A DNA stretch of 64,000 bases, taken from the NCBI RefSeq assembly GCF_003149045.1, contig NZ_QGDU01000001.1, positions 62,001 through 126,000 on the forward strand, in the 5' to 3' direction. The stretch comes from Fibrobacter sp. UWR4. GTDB taxonomy: Bacteria; Fibrobacterota; Fibrobacteria; Fibrobacterales; Fibrobacteraceae. Position numbers and translations under genes: made by a program. The stretch's first letter is position 1; every line of letters begins with the position of its first letter. Positions 51,116-57,972 of the stretch are shown piece after piece. The notes under the pieces were generated by a model. That model made no database searches. It was not told the origin of the DNA and was given only the letters and a program-made list of their open reading frames with translations.

Positions 51116-51826
51116 ATGAAGATATTTCTTTTGGTCTTGTGCCTGTGGGGTTGTTGTCTTGCTCAGGGTATTTGGATGCCCTTGACCTCCTTCGCTTCGG
51201 GAGGTTTCAAAAACTCGCCTGCAAAGGTGGGGGCGCCTTCCGTCTTTATGTCCTGCGAATTTCTTCGTGGGATGGAGGCTCTTGGCTGTGGCGCTGGCGG
51301 GGAGTTTCTTATTCAATCCAAGCGGATTTATTTCTACAGCATCTATGAACAGATGGATTCCCTTTACCGTCAGGTTTATTCGGAACTGGATTTTTCCTAT
51401 GGCTGGAAAACTTTGGTGCTCGGTGGTGCCTATGGGTATTCCATGGAGTGGTCTCCGGGGCTTGCCAAATGGTCCCGTCATCGATACAAGGGGGGCGTGT
51501 CCCTGGTGTTTGAGAATGCCTATGTGGAGGCCTTTATGGAAGGATGGATGTCCGATTTCGAGAAAACGTGGGAAGGTGCCCTGGGGGCGGGGGTTTATCT
51601 GGGAAATCTGGGGCTAGCCTATGGACAATGGGACGGATCCGGTTTCTTTCTTGGAAATCGTATTGCCTGGAAGTTCCTCACGGTGGAAACATCCTACCAG
51701 TTTCCCGATTTCGGGGTGGGATTTCGAGTTGTTTTTTCATTGGGAAAATGGGAGCCTTCGGGAAGTTATGGATTTTCGTCGGGGAAATGGTCCTGGTTCG
51801 GGATTGGCGGCGTTCGCAAAATTTGA
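51116..51826 (+). CDS. Exported beta-rich protein, unknown
   Basis: This 236-residue protein has a signal peptide (MKIFLLVLCLWGCCLAQG). Its mature part is rich in Gly, Trp and Tyr strands (LVLGGAYGYSMEWSPG, LGAGVYLGNLGLAYGQWDGSG, FLTVETSYQFPDFGVGFRVVFSLG), a barrel-like pattern. The ATG at 51116, with GTGAGG upstream, is 2 bases after the lamin-tail stop, so the two are probably co-expressed and may act together at the outer membrane. No family is recognised. Confidence 0.65.
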   Translation: MKIFLLVLCLWGCCLAQGIWMPLTSFASGGFKNSPAKVGAPSVFMSCEFLRGMEALGCGAGGEFLIQSKRIYFYSIYEQMDSLYRQVYSELDFSYGWKTLVLGGAYGYSMEWSPGLAKWSRHRYKGGVSLVFENAYVEAFMEGWMSDFEKTWEGALGAGVYLGNLGLAYGQWDGSGFFLGNRIAWKFLTVETSYQFPDFGVGFRVVFSLGKWEPSGSYGFSSGKWSWFGIGGVRKI

Positions 51827-51862
51827 AAAAAGACTATCTTGTATGCCAAGGTTTAGGTTTAT

Positions 51863-53107
51863 ATGGTCATATCTCCGGGTGTACTTGCTGGAATCATGTT
51901 CGTACTGTTTTTGACGTTGGTGGCGTTTGTCATCGCGGTGATGCTGTATCGTGATTTGCGCTTCCGTCAGGATGTTTATGCGAATTTTTCCTCCTTCCTG
52001 GACGAATTCATGGTGATTATGACCAAGGATGGTGTTCTTCACGATGTCTTGCCTAAGTATATGGATGATCCGCTGTATGAACAGCTTGTGCAGAACCAGT
52101 CTTTTGAAAGCATCCTTTCCATTTCCGATTTGACTCGACTGAATGATTATATTCGCGGGTTGGATGCTTATCCGGATATTCCCTTTATTTTCTCCTTCCG
52201 TGGGGAATCGGGAATGCTGTGGTATGAATTGAGGGCTGTGGTCCAGAAGAATTCCAACTATCTGGCCTACCTGATCAAGAACGTGACCATGGATGTGGAA
52301 TCCAGAAATCAGCGTGACCTGATTCAGAAAAATCAGGATTTATTGCTCCAGAGTACCGGTGATTTCCTATGGAGCCTGGATGTGGAACAACGCCAGTTCA
52401 GCTTGCTTACGCCTATTTCTGATGACGAAGGACGTGTGGTTCCTCGTTCCGTTGGCGTACAGGATATTCATACGATGTTGTCGCAGGAAGATTTTGAAGT
52501 CTTTGAGCGCGTCGTGAACGCCCGTGTGGTGGACTTTAGAACCACGGGTCGAGATAATGACGAAAATCGGACGATCAAGCTTCGCCTGCATGGTCAGGAT
52601 GGCAAAAAAATCTGGTACGCCTTGCGTTGCAAAGTGGGTTATGACGAAAATGCCAAATTGATGATTAAGGGTACCGCTCGTCGCATGGATATGGCGATTG
52701 AAACGCCTGTGTCCGATGATGAAGCCCAGAGTGCCTTGGCTTCCCTTGCGTTTTCCTTCCCGGATATTAGTATTTTCTGCCTTGATCGAGATTACAAGTT
52801 TGTCAGCTGTAACTTGACCTTTGCCGTGGAACATGATGTTTCCGATGTGAAATTGATTGTGGGCAAGCGTGCCAAGGATGTGATTACGACGAAGTACTTC
52901 ACCTATCTGATGGGTATTTGTTCCAGGGCCTTTGAAGATGGTCGTCCTGTGTCCTGGAGAGGTTCCGTTCACAAATCCGATCAGATTATTGTGCTGAATG
53001 TGGTCCCCGTTAAGAATGAGGATGTGGTCAACAGGCTGCTCTGTACCTACATCTACATGAGTCGGGAAGATTTTGAAAAACATTTGAATTCTAATGAGGA
53101 AAAATAA
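51863..53107 (+). CDS. Membrane PAS-domain sensor without output domain
   Basis: This 414-residue protein has one N-terminal transmembrane helix (~5-27). About three PAS-like modules follow: ~40-140 (FLDEFMVIMTKDGVLHDVLPKY), ~165-280 (STGDFLWSLDVEQRQFSLL ... KIWYALRCKVGYDENAKLMIKG) and ~295-400 (ISIFCLDRDYKFVSCNLTF). The chain ends right after the third module with no kinase, GGDEF, EAL, HTH or methyl-accepting part. The layout resembles the sensor half of the hybrid kinase at 44410. It may feed a separate kinase in trans. The stop overlaps the AGGA-containing leader of the rhodanese gene, which starts 2 bases later. Confidence 0.7.
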   Translation: MVISPGVLAGIMFVLFLTLVAFVIAVMLYRDLRFRQDVYANFSSFLDEFMVIMTKDGVLHDVLPKYMDDPLYEQLVQNQSFESILSISDLTRLNDYIRGLDAYPDIPFIFSFRGESGMLWYELRAVVQKNSNYLAYLIKNVTMDVESRNQRDLIQKNQDLLLQSTGDFLWSLDVEQRQFSLLTPISDDEGRVVPRSVGVQDIHTMLSQEDFEVFERVVNARVVDFRTTGRDNDENRTIKLRLHGQDGKKIWYALRCKVGYDENAKLMIKGTARRMDMAIETPVSDDEAQSALASLAFSFPDISIFCLDRDYKFVSCNLTFAVEHDVSDVKLIVGKRAKDVITTKYFTYLMGICSRAFEDGRPVSWRGSVHKSDQIIVLNVVPVKNEDVVNRLLCTYIYMSREDFEKHLNSNEEK

Positions 53108-53108
53108 T

Positions 53109-53570
53109 ATGAAGAAGATGTTGCTCTCTGTTTTTGCATTGAGTGTCGCTCTTGTGGCTTGTAATGAAAGCGAAGCTAAGCAAGAGACCGCTGCTCCTGC
53201 CGCACAGCCTGCGGTTGCCCAGGCACCTGCAGCACCGGCTCCCGAAGCAAAGCCTGCCGCTGAAAATCGTATGGCCCATGTGAAGACCGTTGACTGGGCC
53301 AAGGCCGACGAAATGGCTAAGGCCGGTGCTATGTATTTGGACGTCCGCTATCCGGATGAACTGATGAAGGGCTACGTTCCTAACGCCAAGAACATTCCTA
53401 TCAACGAATTGCTTCCCCGCATGGGCGAACTTCCCAAGGATAAGGATATTCTGATTTATTGCCGTTCCGGCCGTCGTAGCGAAGCTGCTACCAATCTGCT
53501 TATGAAGAATGGTTTTGAACGCGTCTATAACGTGGCTGGTGGCTTCCTGGCTTATCCGCAGCAGAATTAA
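53109..53570 (+). CDS. Rhodanese-domain lipoprotein
   Basis: This 153-residue protein starts MKKMLLSVFALSVALVAC with lipobox LVAC and lipidated Cys18. An Ala/Pro-rich linker (AAPAAQPAVAQAPAAPAPEA) leads to a single rhodanese domain (~60-150): AMYLDVRYPDELMKGYVPNA, active-site loop IYCRSGRRS with catalytic Cys, and NVAGGFLAYP. Periplasmic or outer-membrane sulfurtransferase activity is expected; the acceptor is unknown. I chose the ATG at 53109 (GAGGAA upstream) over an in-frame start 15 bases earlier inside the PAS gene. Confidence 0.9.
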   Translation: MKKMLLSVFALSVALVACNESEAKQETAAPAAQPAVAQAPAAPAPEAKPAAENRMAHVKTVDWAKADEMAKAGAMYLDVRYPDELMKGYVPNAKNIPINELLPRMGELPKDKDILIYCRSGRRSEAATNLLMKNGFERVYNVAGGFLAYPQQN

Positions 53571-53591
53571 TCCGCTTGAAATAGAAAGAAC

Positions 53592-54980
53592 ATGAACTAT
53601 TTGCGTCTGGCTTTGGAGGAGTCCGTCTTTTCTATTGGGACAAGCCGCCCTAATCCGGCGGTAGGTGCCGTCGTGGTTAAAGATGGAATCGTCGTGGGGA
53701 AGGGGCGTACGCAGCGCCCCGGGTCTGCCCATGCCGAAGTCATGGCGCTGCGTGACGCGGGCGAGCTTGCCCGCGGCGCGGCCATTTACGTGACGTTGGA
53801 ACCCTGCTGCCATTATGGCCGCACGCCCCCCTGCACCAAGGCCATCATCGACGCAGGAATTGCCGAAGTATACTACGCTCACGGCGACCCCAATCCCATT
53901 GTCCGCGGGAACAGTAGGGCTGTGCTGGAGGCCGCCGGCATCAAAGTCTACGAAGGTGTAGACGCTTGTATTCGTGCCGAAGTGGAAGATGACTGGAACG
54001 ATGATAGCTGCGGTGGGGAATGCCATTGCCTGAGTATGAATGGTCTTCCTGAACCGTGTCATGCCGGACTTGATTCGGCGTCGACTATATCAACCGGGAA
54101 TCTTGCATCCTTCTCCAAATCTGCCGTTGCGGAAGGCCGTGCTGTCTTCCATGATGTGGAACGTTATTTCGAAGCCTACGACTACTTCGTCCGTAACAAG
54201 CGAACCTTTGTAGAAGTCAAGTGTGCCGTTTCCCAGGAAGGCTACATGGGGGTGGTTGCCTGCGATGGCGCCCATCTGCCTACACGCATTACAGGGGATG
54301 GAGCCAACTGCTGGAATCATGAACTTCGCGCCATGAGTGACGCGGTCCTCGTGGGGGCAGGAACCGTTCTTGCGGATAACCCCAGCTTGAACGTTCGCAA
54401 TGCCGCCGGTAACGATCCCGTGAAAATCATCTGGGCCGGCCATCATGAATTCACCGCTGATGAAGTCGCAAAACTAAAAGTTTTCACACCCGCACGTCAT
54501 CCTGATCCATGTCATGCTGACGCAGGTCAGCATCGGCTGTCTACCCTCGTCTTCTCCTGCGTCCCGCAGCCCGCATGTCATGCCGTGCAATGTCATGCTG
54601 AACTTGTTTCAGCATCAGCTGCTACATCCTGCGAAGTCATCCTCCTCACTGGCGCCTCCTTCGCTGAAAACTGGACCTTGATGATTGACGATCTTTCCGC
54701 CCGGGGCATGCACCGCCTCATGGTGGAACCTGGTGCCGGTCTTGCCAAGCAACTCTTTGTCGAGATAGTCCCTGCAGGCGACGGCCCGCAAAAGCCCCTC
54801 TGGAACCGTCTCGACATCTGGCGTTCTACCGACTGCCGTATCGATGACGCTATTGCAGACCTTGCCGCTTCCGGCAACATCAAGGAAGGCCTGGAATTTC
54901 CGGAATTTCCCAAGAACATCGTAGCCAAGGAATCCTTCATGGCCGGCCCCGATGTGTTGACTGTGTATTATCCTGGTTAA
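53592..54980 (+). CDS. ribD: Bifunctional riboflavin biosynthesis deaminase/reductase RibD with repeat-derived insertions
   Basis: This 462-residue protein is clearly longer than the usual 360-380. The N-terminal deaminase (1-~125) has HAEVMAL and the zinc motif PCCHYGRTPPC; the C-terminal reductase has VEVKCAVSQEG, AVLVGAGTVLADNPSLNVR and VEPGAGLAKQLF. Together they turn the pyrimidine product of GTP cyclohydrolase II into the ribitylamino-uracil. Two extra stretches (~residues 137-185 and ~300-350) contain three copies of the 29-bp palindromic repeat, translated as CHAGLDSAS, CHADAGQHRLS and CHAELVSAS. The frame stays open throughout, so the enzyme may still be functional. It heads the rib cluster, with a 241-base gap before ribE. 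Confidence 0.92.
   Translation: MNYLRLALEESVFSIGTSRPNPAVGAVVVKDGIVVGKGRTQRPGSAHAEVMALRDAGELARGAAIYVTLEPCCHYGRTPPCTKAIIDAGIAEVYYAHGDPNPIVRGNSRAVLEAAGIKVYEGVDACIRAEVEDDWNDDSCGGECHCLSMNGLPEPCHAGLDSASTISTGNLASFSKSAVAEGRAVFHDVERYFEAYDYFVRNKRTFVEVKCAVSQEGYMGVVACDGAHLPTRITGDGANCWNHELRAMSDAVLVGAGTVLADNPSLNVRNAAGNDPVKIIWAGHHEFTADEVAKLKVFTPARHPDPCHADAGQHRLSTLVFSCVPQPACHAVQCHAELVSASAATSCEVILLTGASFAENWTLMIDDLSARGMHRLMVEPGAGLAKQLFVEIVPAGDGPQKPLWNRLDIWRSTDCRIDDAIADLAASGNIKEGLEFPEFPKNIVAKESFMAGPDVLTVYYPG
54058..54086 (+). repeat. 29-bp palindromic repeat in ribD, copy 1
   Basis: GTCATGCCGGACT-TGATTCGGCGTCGACT lies in the linker between the deaminase and reductase domains, encoding CHAGLDSAST. Confidence 0.75.
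54511..54538 (+). repeat. 29-bp palindromic repeat in ribD, copy 2
   Basis: GTCATGCTGACGC-AGGTCAGCATCGGCT has the same arms but a different loop from the other copies, encoding CHADAGQHRLS in the reductase half. Confidence 0.65.
54592..54620 (+). repeat. 29-bp palindromic repeat in ribD, copy 3
   Basis: GTCATGCTGAACT-TGTTTCAGCATCAGCT is the best-formed copy, with arms TGCTGAA / TTCAGCA. It encodes CHAELVSASA in the reductase half. Confidence 0.8.
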
Positions 54981-55021
54981 ATCAAAAATACAAGCAGCAA
55001 CTTCCTGTGTTTTTTTTCTGC

Positions 55022-55212
55022 AAGTTAGCTTTAACTAACTTACGGTGCTGGTCCAATCCAAAATTCTTCCCAAAAAGTTGTTTTCGCCCCGCATTTCTCT
55101 CGTAATTCATAATTCATAATTTTCTACTTGGCACACTTCGTGTGCATTTAGTACGGCTCAACCATGAAAAATAAGCAAGCTTATTTTTCGCGGCACTCGC
55201 CTTTTACTAAAT
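55022..55212 (+). promoter_or_regulatory. Stacked hairpins in the ribD-ribE gap
   Basis: Three inverted repeats lie in the gap: AAGTTAG/CTAACTT (55022-55041), GCACAC-TTC-GTGTGC (55131-55145), and a nested structure from 55146 to 55212. In the last, ATTTAGT/ACTAAAT encloses a perfect 11-bp stem GAAAAATAAGC / GCTTATTTTTC (55166-55189). It ends 9 bases before the ribE ATG. No FMN riboswitch core is seen. It could be a regulatory leader or a mobile palindromic element. Confidence 0.5.
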
Positions 55213-55221
55213 TTGGCGCGT

Positions 55222-55821
55222 ATGTTTACAGGTATTATTCAAAGTACTGGTACCATCCTCTCGCTGGAAAGCCGCGGGGATGCGCTTACCATGAAACTTT
55301 CTGCACCCGGCTTCTTTAAGGGCTGCAATTTGGGCGATAGTGTCGCTAATGACGGCGTGTGCCTTTCGATTGAAAGCTGCACCGACGACGAGGCTACCTT
55401 TTGCCTGATGCACCAGACGGTGGAAAACACCTCCTTTAAGCAGGCTGAACCGGGTAAATTGGTGAATTTGGAAAAGGCTTGCCGTGCGGATTCCTTTATG
55501 GGCGGACATTTTGTCATGGGCCATGTGGATACCTCGGTGAAGGTCCTTGCGGTTGCAAATCGCGAAACTGGGGTAGAAGTGGACTTGGAACTTCCCAAGG
55601 ATCTGCGCCGTTACGTGATTCGTCGTGGCTCCGTATCCCTGAACGGCATCAGCCTTACGGTGGCCGAGAAGTTCGAGGATTCCATCCGCGTCTGCATTAT
55701 TCCAGAAACTTTGGCTCGTACTAATTTGCGTAACTGGGTTCCCGGTACTATCGTGAATGTGGAAGTAGACATGCTGGGTAAGTACATTGAGAACTATTTG
55801 AAGGAGCGTGACCTTGCTTAA
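55222..55821 (+). CDS. ribE: Riboflavin synthase alpha subunit
   Basis: This 199-residue protein has two lumazine-binding repeats. The N-terminus [12 protein letters not shown] is the family hallmark; the second repeat begins around [14 protein letters not shown]. It dismutates two 6,7-dimethyl-8-ribityllumazine molecules to riboflavin. The ATG at 55222 fits the family start; no Shine-Dalgarno is seen because a hairpin ends just upstream. Its end overlaps ribBA by up to 14 bases, indicating translational coupling. Also called ribC in some species. Confidence 0.95.
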   Translation: MFTGIIQSTGTILSLESRGDALTMKLSAPGFFKGCNLGDSVANDGVCLSIESCTDDEATFCLMHQTVENTSFKQAEPGKLVNLEKACRADSFMGGHFVMGHVDTSVKVLAVANRETGVEVDLELPKDLRRYVIRRGSVSLNGISLTVAEKFEDSIRVCIIPETLARTNLRNWVPGTIVNVEVDMLGKYIENYLKERDLA

Positions 55822-57019
55822 TACCATTGAAGAAGCCCTTGAGGATTTCAAGGCTGGCAAATTTTTGATTGTGGTGGATGACGAAGACCGTGAAAATGAG
55901 GGAGACTTCGTTATTGCCGCTGAAAAGATTACGCCGGAAAAGGTGAACTTCATGCTCCACGAAGGCCGTGGCGTTCTTTGCTGCCCGCTGCCTATCAAGC
56001 GCTGCCATGAACTGAATTTAACCCGCCAGACTGCGGAAAATACATCCATTCTGGGTACCCCGTTCACCATCATGGTGGATAAGATCGAAGGTTGCTCCAC
56101 TGGCGTTTCCGCCCATGACCGTGCGGCAACAATTCTTGCGCTCTCTGATCCTGCTTCCAAGCCCAGTGATTTTGGCCGTCCGGGCCATATTTCCCCGCTG
56201 TATGCCCAGGAAGAAGGTGTGCTCCGCCGCGCTGGTCATACCGAGGCCGCAGTGGATCTGGCAAGGCTTGCTGGACTTCGCCCCGCAGCCGCTCTCATTG
56301 AAATCATGAATGAAGACGGTACCATGGCCCGCATGCCCCAGTTGCAGGAAGTGGCCAAGAAGTTCGACATCAAGATTATTTCCATCCACGACCTGATTGC
56401 CTACCGCCTGAAGAACGAAAAGCTGGTGCAGCGTGTGGCTGCTCCCAACGTTCCCACCAAGTATGGCGAATTCAAGGCTTACGCCTACCGCAGCAATACC
56501 GATGGGGTGGAACATGTGGCCTGGGTGGCTGGTAATCCGGACTTTTCCAAGCCGGTCTATGTCCGCGTTCACAGCGAATGCCTGACTGGCGATATTTTCG
56601 GCAGCATGCGTTGCGATTGCGGTGAACAGCTGGAAGCCTCCATGAAGTTCATTGGTGAACATGGTGGCGTTCTCCTGTACCTACGTGGCCAGGAAGGTCG
56701 CGGTATTGGCCTCTGCAATAAGCTCCGCGCATACGAACTGCAGGAAAAAGGCCTGGATACTGTGGAAGCCAACATTAAGCTGGGCTTCAAGTCTGACCTG
56801 CGTCAGTATGGTACTGGCGCCCAGATTCTTGCGGACCTGGGTGTGAAGCAGATGCGCCTGCTTACCAACAATCCTAGCAAGATTAACGGCATTTCCGCCT
56901 ACGGTCTTGAAATTGTGGAACGGGTTCCTATTGAAATCAAGCCCAACAACATTAACCGTTTTTACCTTCGCACCAAGAAAGAAAAGATGGGCCACGACCT
57001 GAAGTTGGACGAGGCCTAA
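55808..57019 (+). CDS. ribBA: Bifunctional DHBP synthase / GTP cyclohydrolase II
   Basis: This 403-residue fusion protein has an N-terminal RibB domain (~1-205), with [27 protein letters not shown] and [16 protein letters not shown], which makes dihydroxybutanone phosphate from ribulose 5-phosphate. The C-terminal RibA domain (~210-403) opens GTP; its zinc cysteines lie in [19 protein letters not shown] and the active-site loop is [12 protein letters not shown]. Both sets of catalytic residues look intact. The start is written as GTG at 55808, but AAGGAG lies only 1 nt before it. TTG at 55814, 7 nt from AAGGAG, may be the true start. It overlaps ribE and is 9 bases before ribH. Confidence 0.95.
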   Translation: MTLLNTIEEALEDFKAGKFLIVVDDEDRENEGDFVIAAEKITPEKVNFMLHEGRGVLCCPLPIKRCHELNLTRQTAENTSILGTPFTIMVDKIEGCSTGVSAHDRAATILALSDPASKPSDFGRPGHISPLYAQEEGVLRRAGHTEAAVDLARLAGLRPAAALIEIMNEDGTMARMPQLQEVAKKFDIKIISIHDLIAYRLKNEKLVQRVAAPNVPTKYGEFKAYAYRSNTDGVEHVAWVAGNPDFSKPVYVRVHSECLTGDIFGSMRCDCGEQLEASMKFIGEHGGVLLYLRGQEGRGIGLCNKLRAYELQEKGLDTVEANIKLGFKSDLRQYGTGAQILADLGVKQMRLLTNNPSKINGISAYGLEIVERVPIEIKPNNINRFYLRTKKEKMGHDLKLDEA

Positions 57020-57028
57020 GGGAGTACT

Positions 57029-57490
57029 ATGAACGAACTGAAGAATTCTTTGAATGGAAATGGCCTCAAGGTGGCAATCGCCGTGGCCCGCTTCAACGAA
57101 ATCGTGACTGACAAGTTGCTGGAAGGCGCTCTCCGTCAGCTGGCTATCCTGGGTGTGGACGAAAAGGACATCACCGTGGCTCATGTTCCTGGTGCATTCG
57201 AACTGCCGGGTATCTGTCGCCGTATGGTGGATTCTGGCAAGTTTGACGCTGTCATGGCTCTGGGCGCCGTTATTCGCGGTGAAACCGGCCATTATGACGT
57301 TGTGGTGAACAATTCTACCAGCGGTATTGCTGGTATTGCCGCTGAAGGCAAGGTTCCCATGATTCTCGGCATCCTGACCACCGACACTGTGGATCAGGCT
57401 ATGAACCGTGCAGGCCTGAAGGCTGGCAACCTGGGTTGCAGCTGGGCTTCCACCGCCGTAGAAATGGCAAACCTCTACAAGCAGATTTAA
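57029..57490 (+). CDS. ribH: 6,7-dimethyl-8-ribityllumazine synthase
   Basis: This 153-residue lumazine synthase condenses the ribitylamino-uracil with dihydroxybutanone phosphate. Motifs are VAIAVARFNEIVTDKLLEGA near the N-terminus, VPGAFELPG, ALGAVIRGETGHYD (substrate loop with the catalytic His) and FGILTTDT-like LGILTTDTVDQAMNRAG. Length and motifs are typical of the icosahedral or pentameric enzymes. It sits between ribBA and nusB, a very common bacterial order. Confidence 0.96.
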   Translation: MNELKNSLNGNGLKVAIAVARFNEIVTDKLLEGALRQLAILGVDEKDITVAHVPGAFELPGICRRMVDSGKFDAVMALGAVIRGETGHYDVVVNNSTSGIAGIAAEGKVPMILGILTTDTVDQAMNRAGLKAGNLGCSWASTAVEMANLYKQI

Positions 57491-57513
57491 TTGAAAAAAG
57501 AAGAGATCGTTTT

Positions 57514-57972
57514 ATGGCACAAGTAAGTTTTAGACCCGCTCGCGTATTTGCAATGCAGTTGCTGTACGCTATGGAAATTACTGGACAGACTGCTGGTCAG
57601 GCTCTGCCCGGCGTTATCGCCGCATTGCCGGACCAGGACACCAAGCCCTTCCCGGATGCACAGAAAAAGTACGGCATGAAATTGGTGGACCTGATTCAGG
57701 AACACAAGGCTGAACTGGAAGAATCCCTGAAGGAAAGCGCTATCCATTGGGAACTGGACCGCATCGCCCGTATCGACCGCATTGTGTTGTTCATGGCCAT
57801 GGTGGAACTGTCCTACATTCCGGAAGTGCCCATGAAGGTGGCTATTTCCGAAGCAGTTCAGATTGCTGCCAAGTACAGCACGGATTCTTCTGACGCTTTC
57901 GTAAACGGTATCCTCACTGGCTTTATGCAGAAGAAGGGCATCGTCATTCCCCAGACCAAGGAGTCTAAGTAA
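57514..57972 (+). CDS. nusB: Transcription antitermination factor NusB
   Basis: This 152-residue all-helical protein starts AQVSFRPARVFAMQLLYAMEITGQ and has the NusB core DRIARIDRIVLFMAMVELSYIPEVPMKVAISEAVQIAAKYSTDSSDAFVNGIL (read as motif region ~85-135). NusB binds boxA RNA with NusE/S10 for rRNA antitermination. I chose the ATG at 57514 (AAGAG upstream); an in-frame start at 57436 lies inside ribH. Its stop overlaps the next ATG (TAATG). Confidence 0.95.
   Translation: MAQVSFRPARVFAMQLLYAMEITGQTAGQALPGVIAALPDQDTKPFPDAQKKYGMKLVDLIQEHKAELEESLKESAIHWELDRIARIDRIVLFMAMVELSYIPEVPMKVAISEAVQIAAKYSTDSSDAFVNGILTGFMQKKGIVIPQTKESK

Noticed and set aside
54981-55221. An FMN riboswitch upstream of ribE
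   Set aside because: The conserved core (AGGGGCGGGGTG... and CCCNCCGGCGG-like segments) is not present on either strand; only unrelated hairpins are seen.
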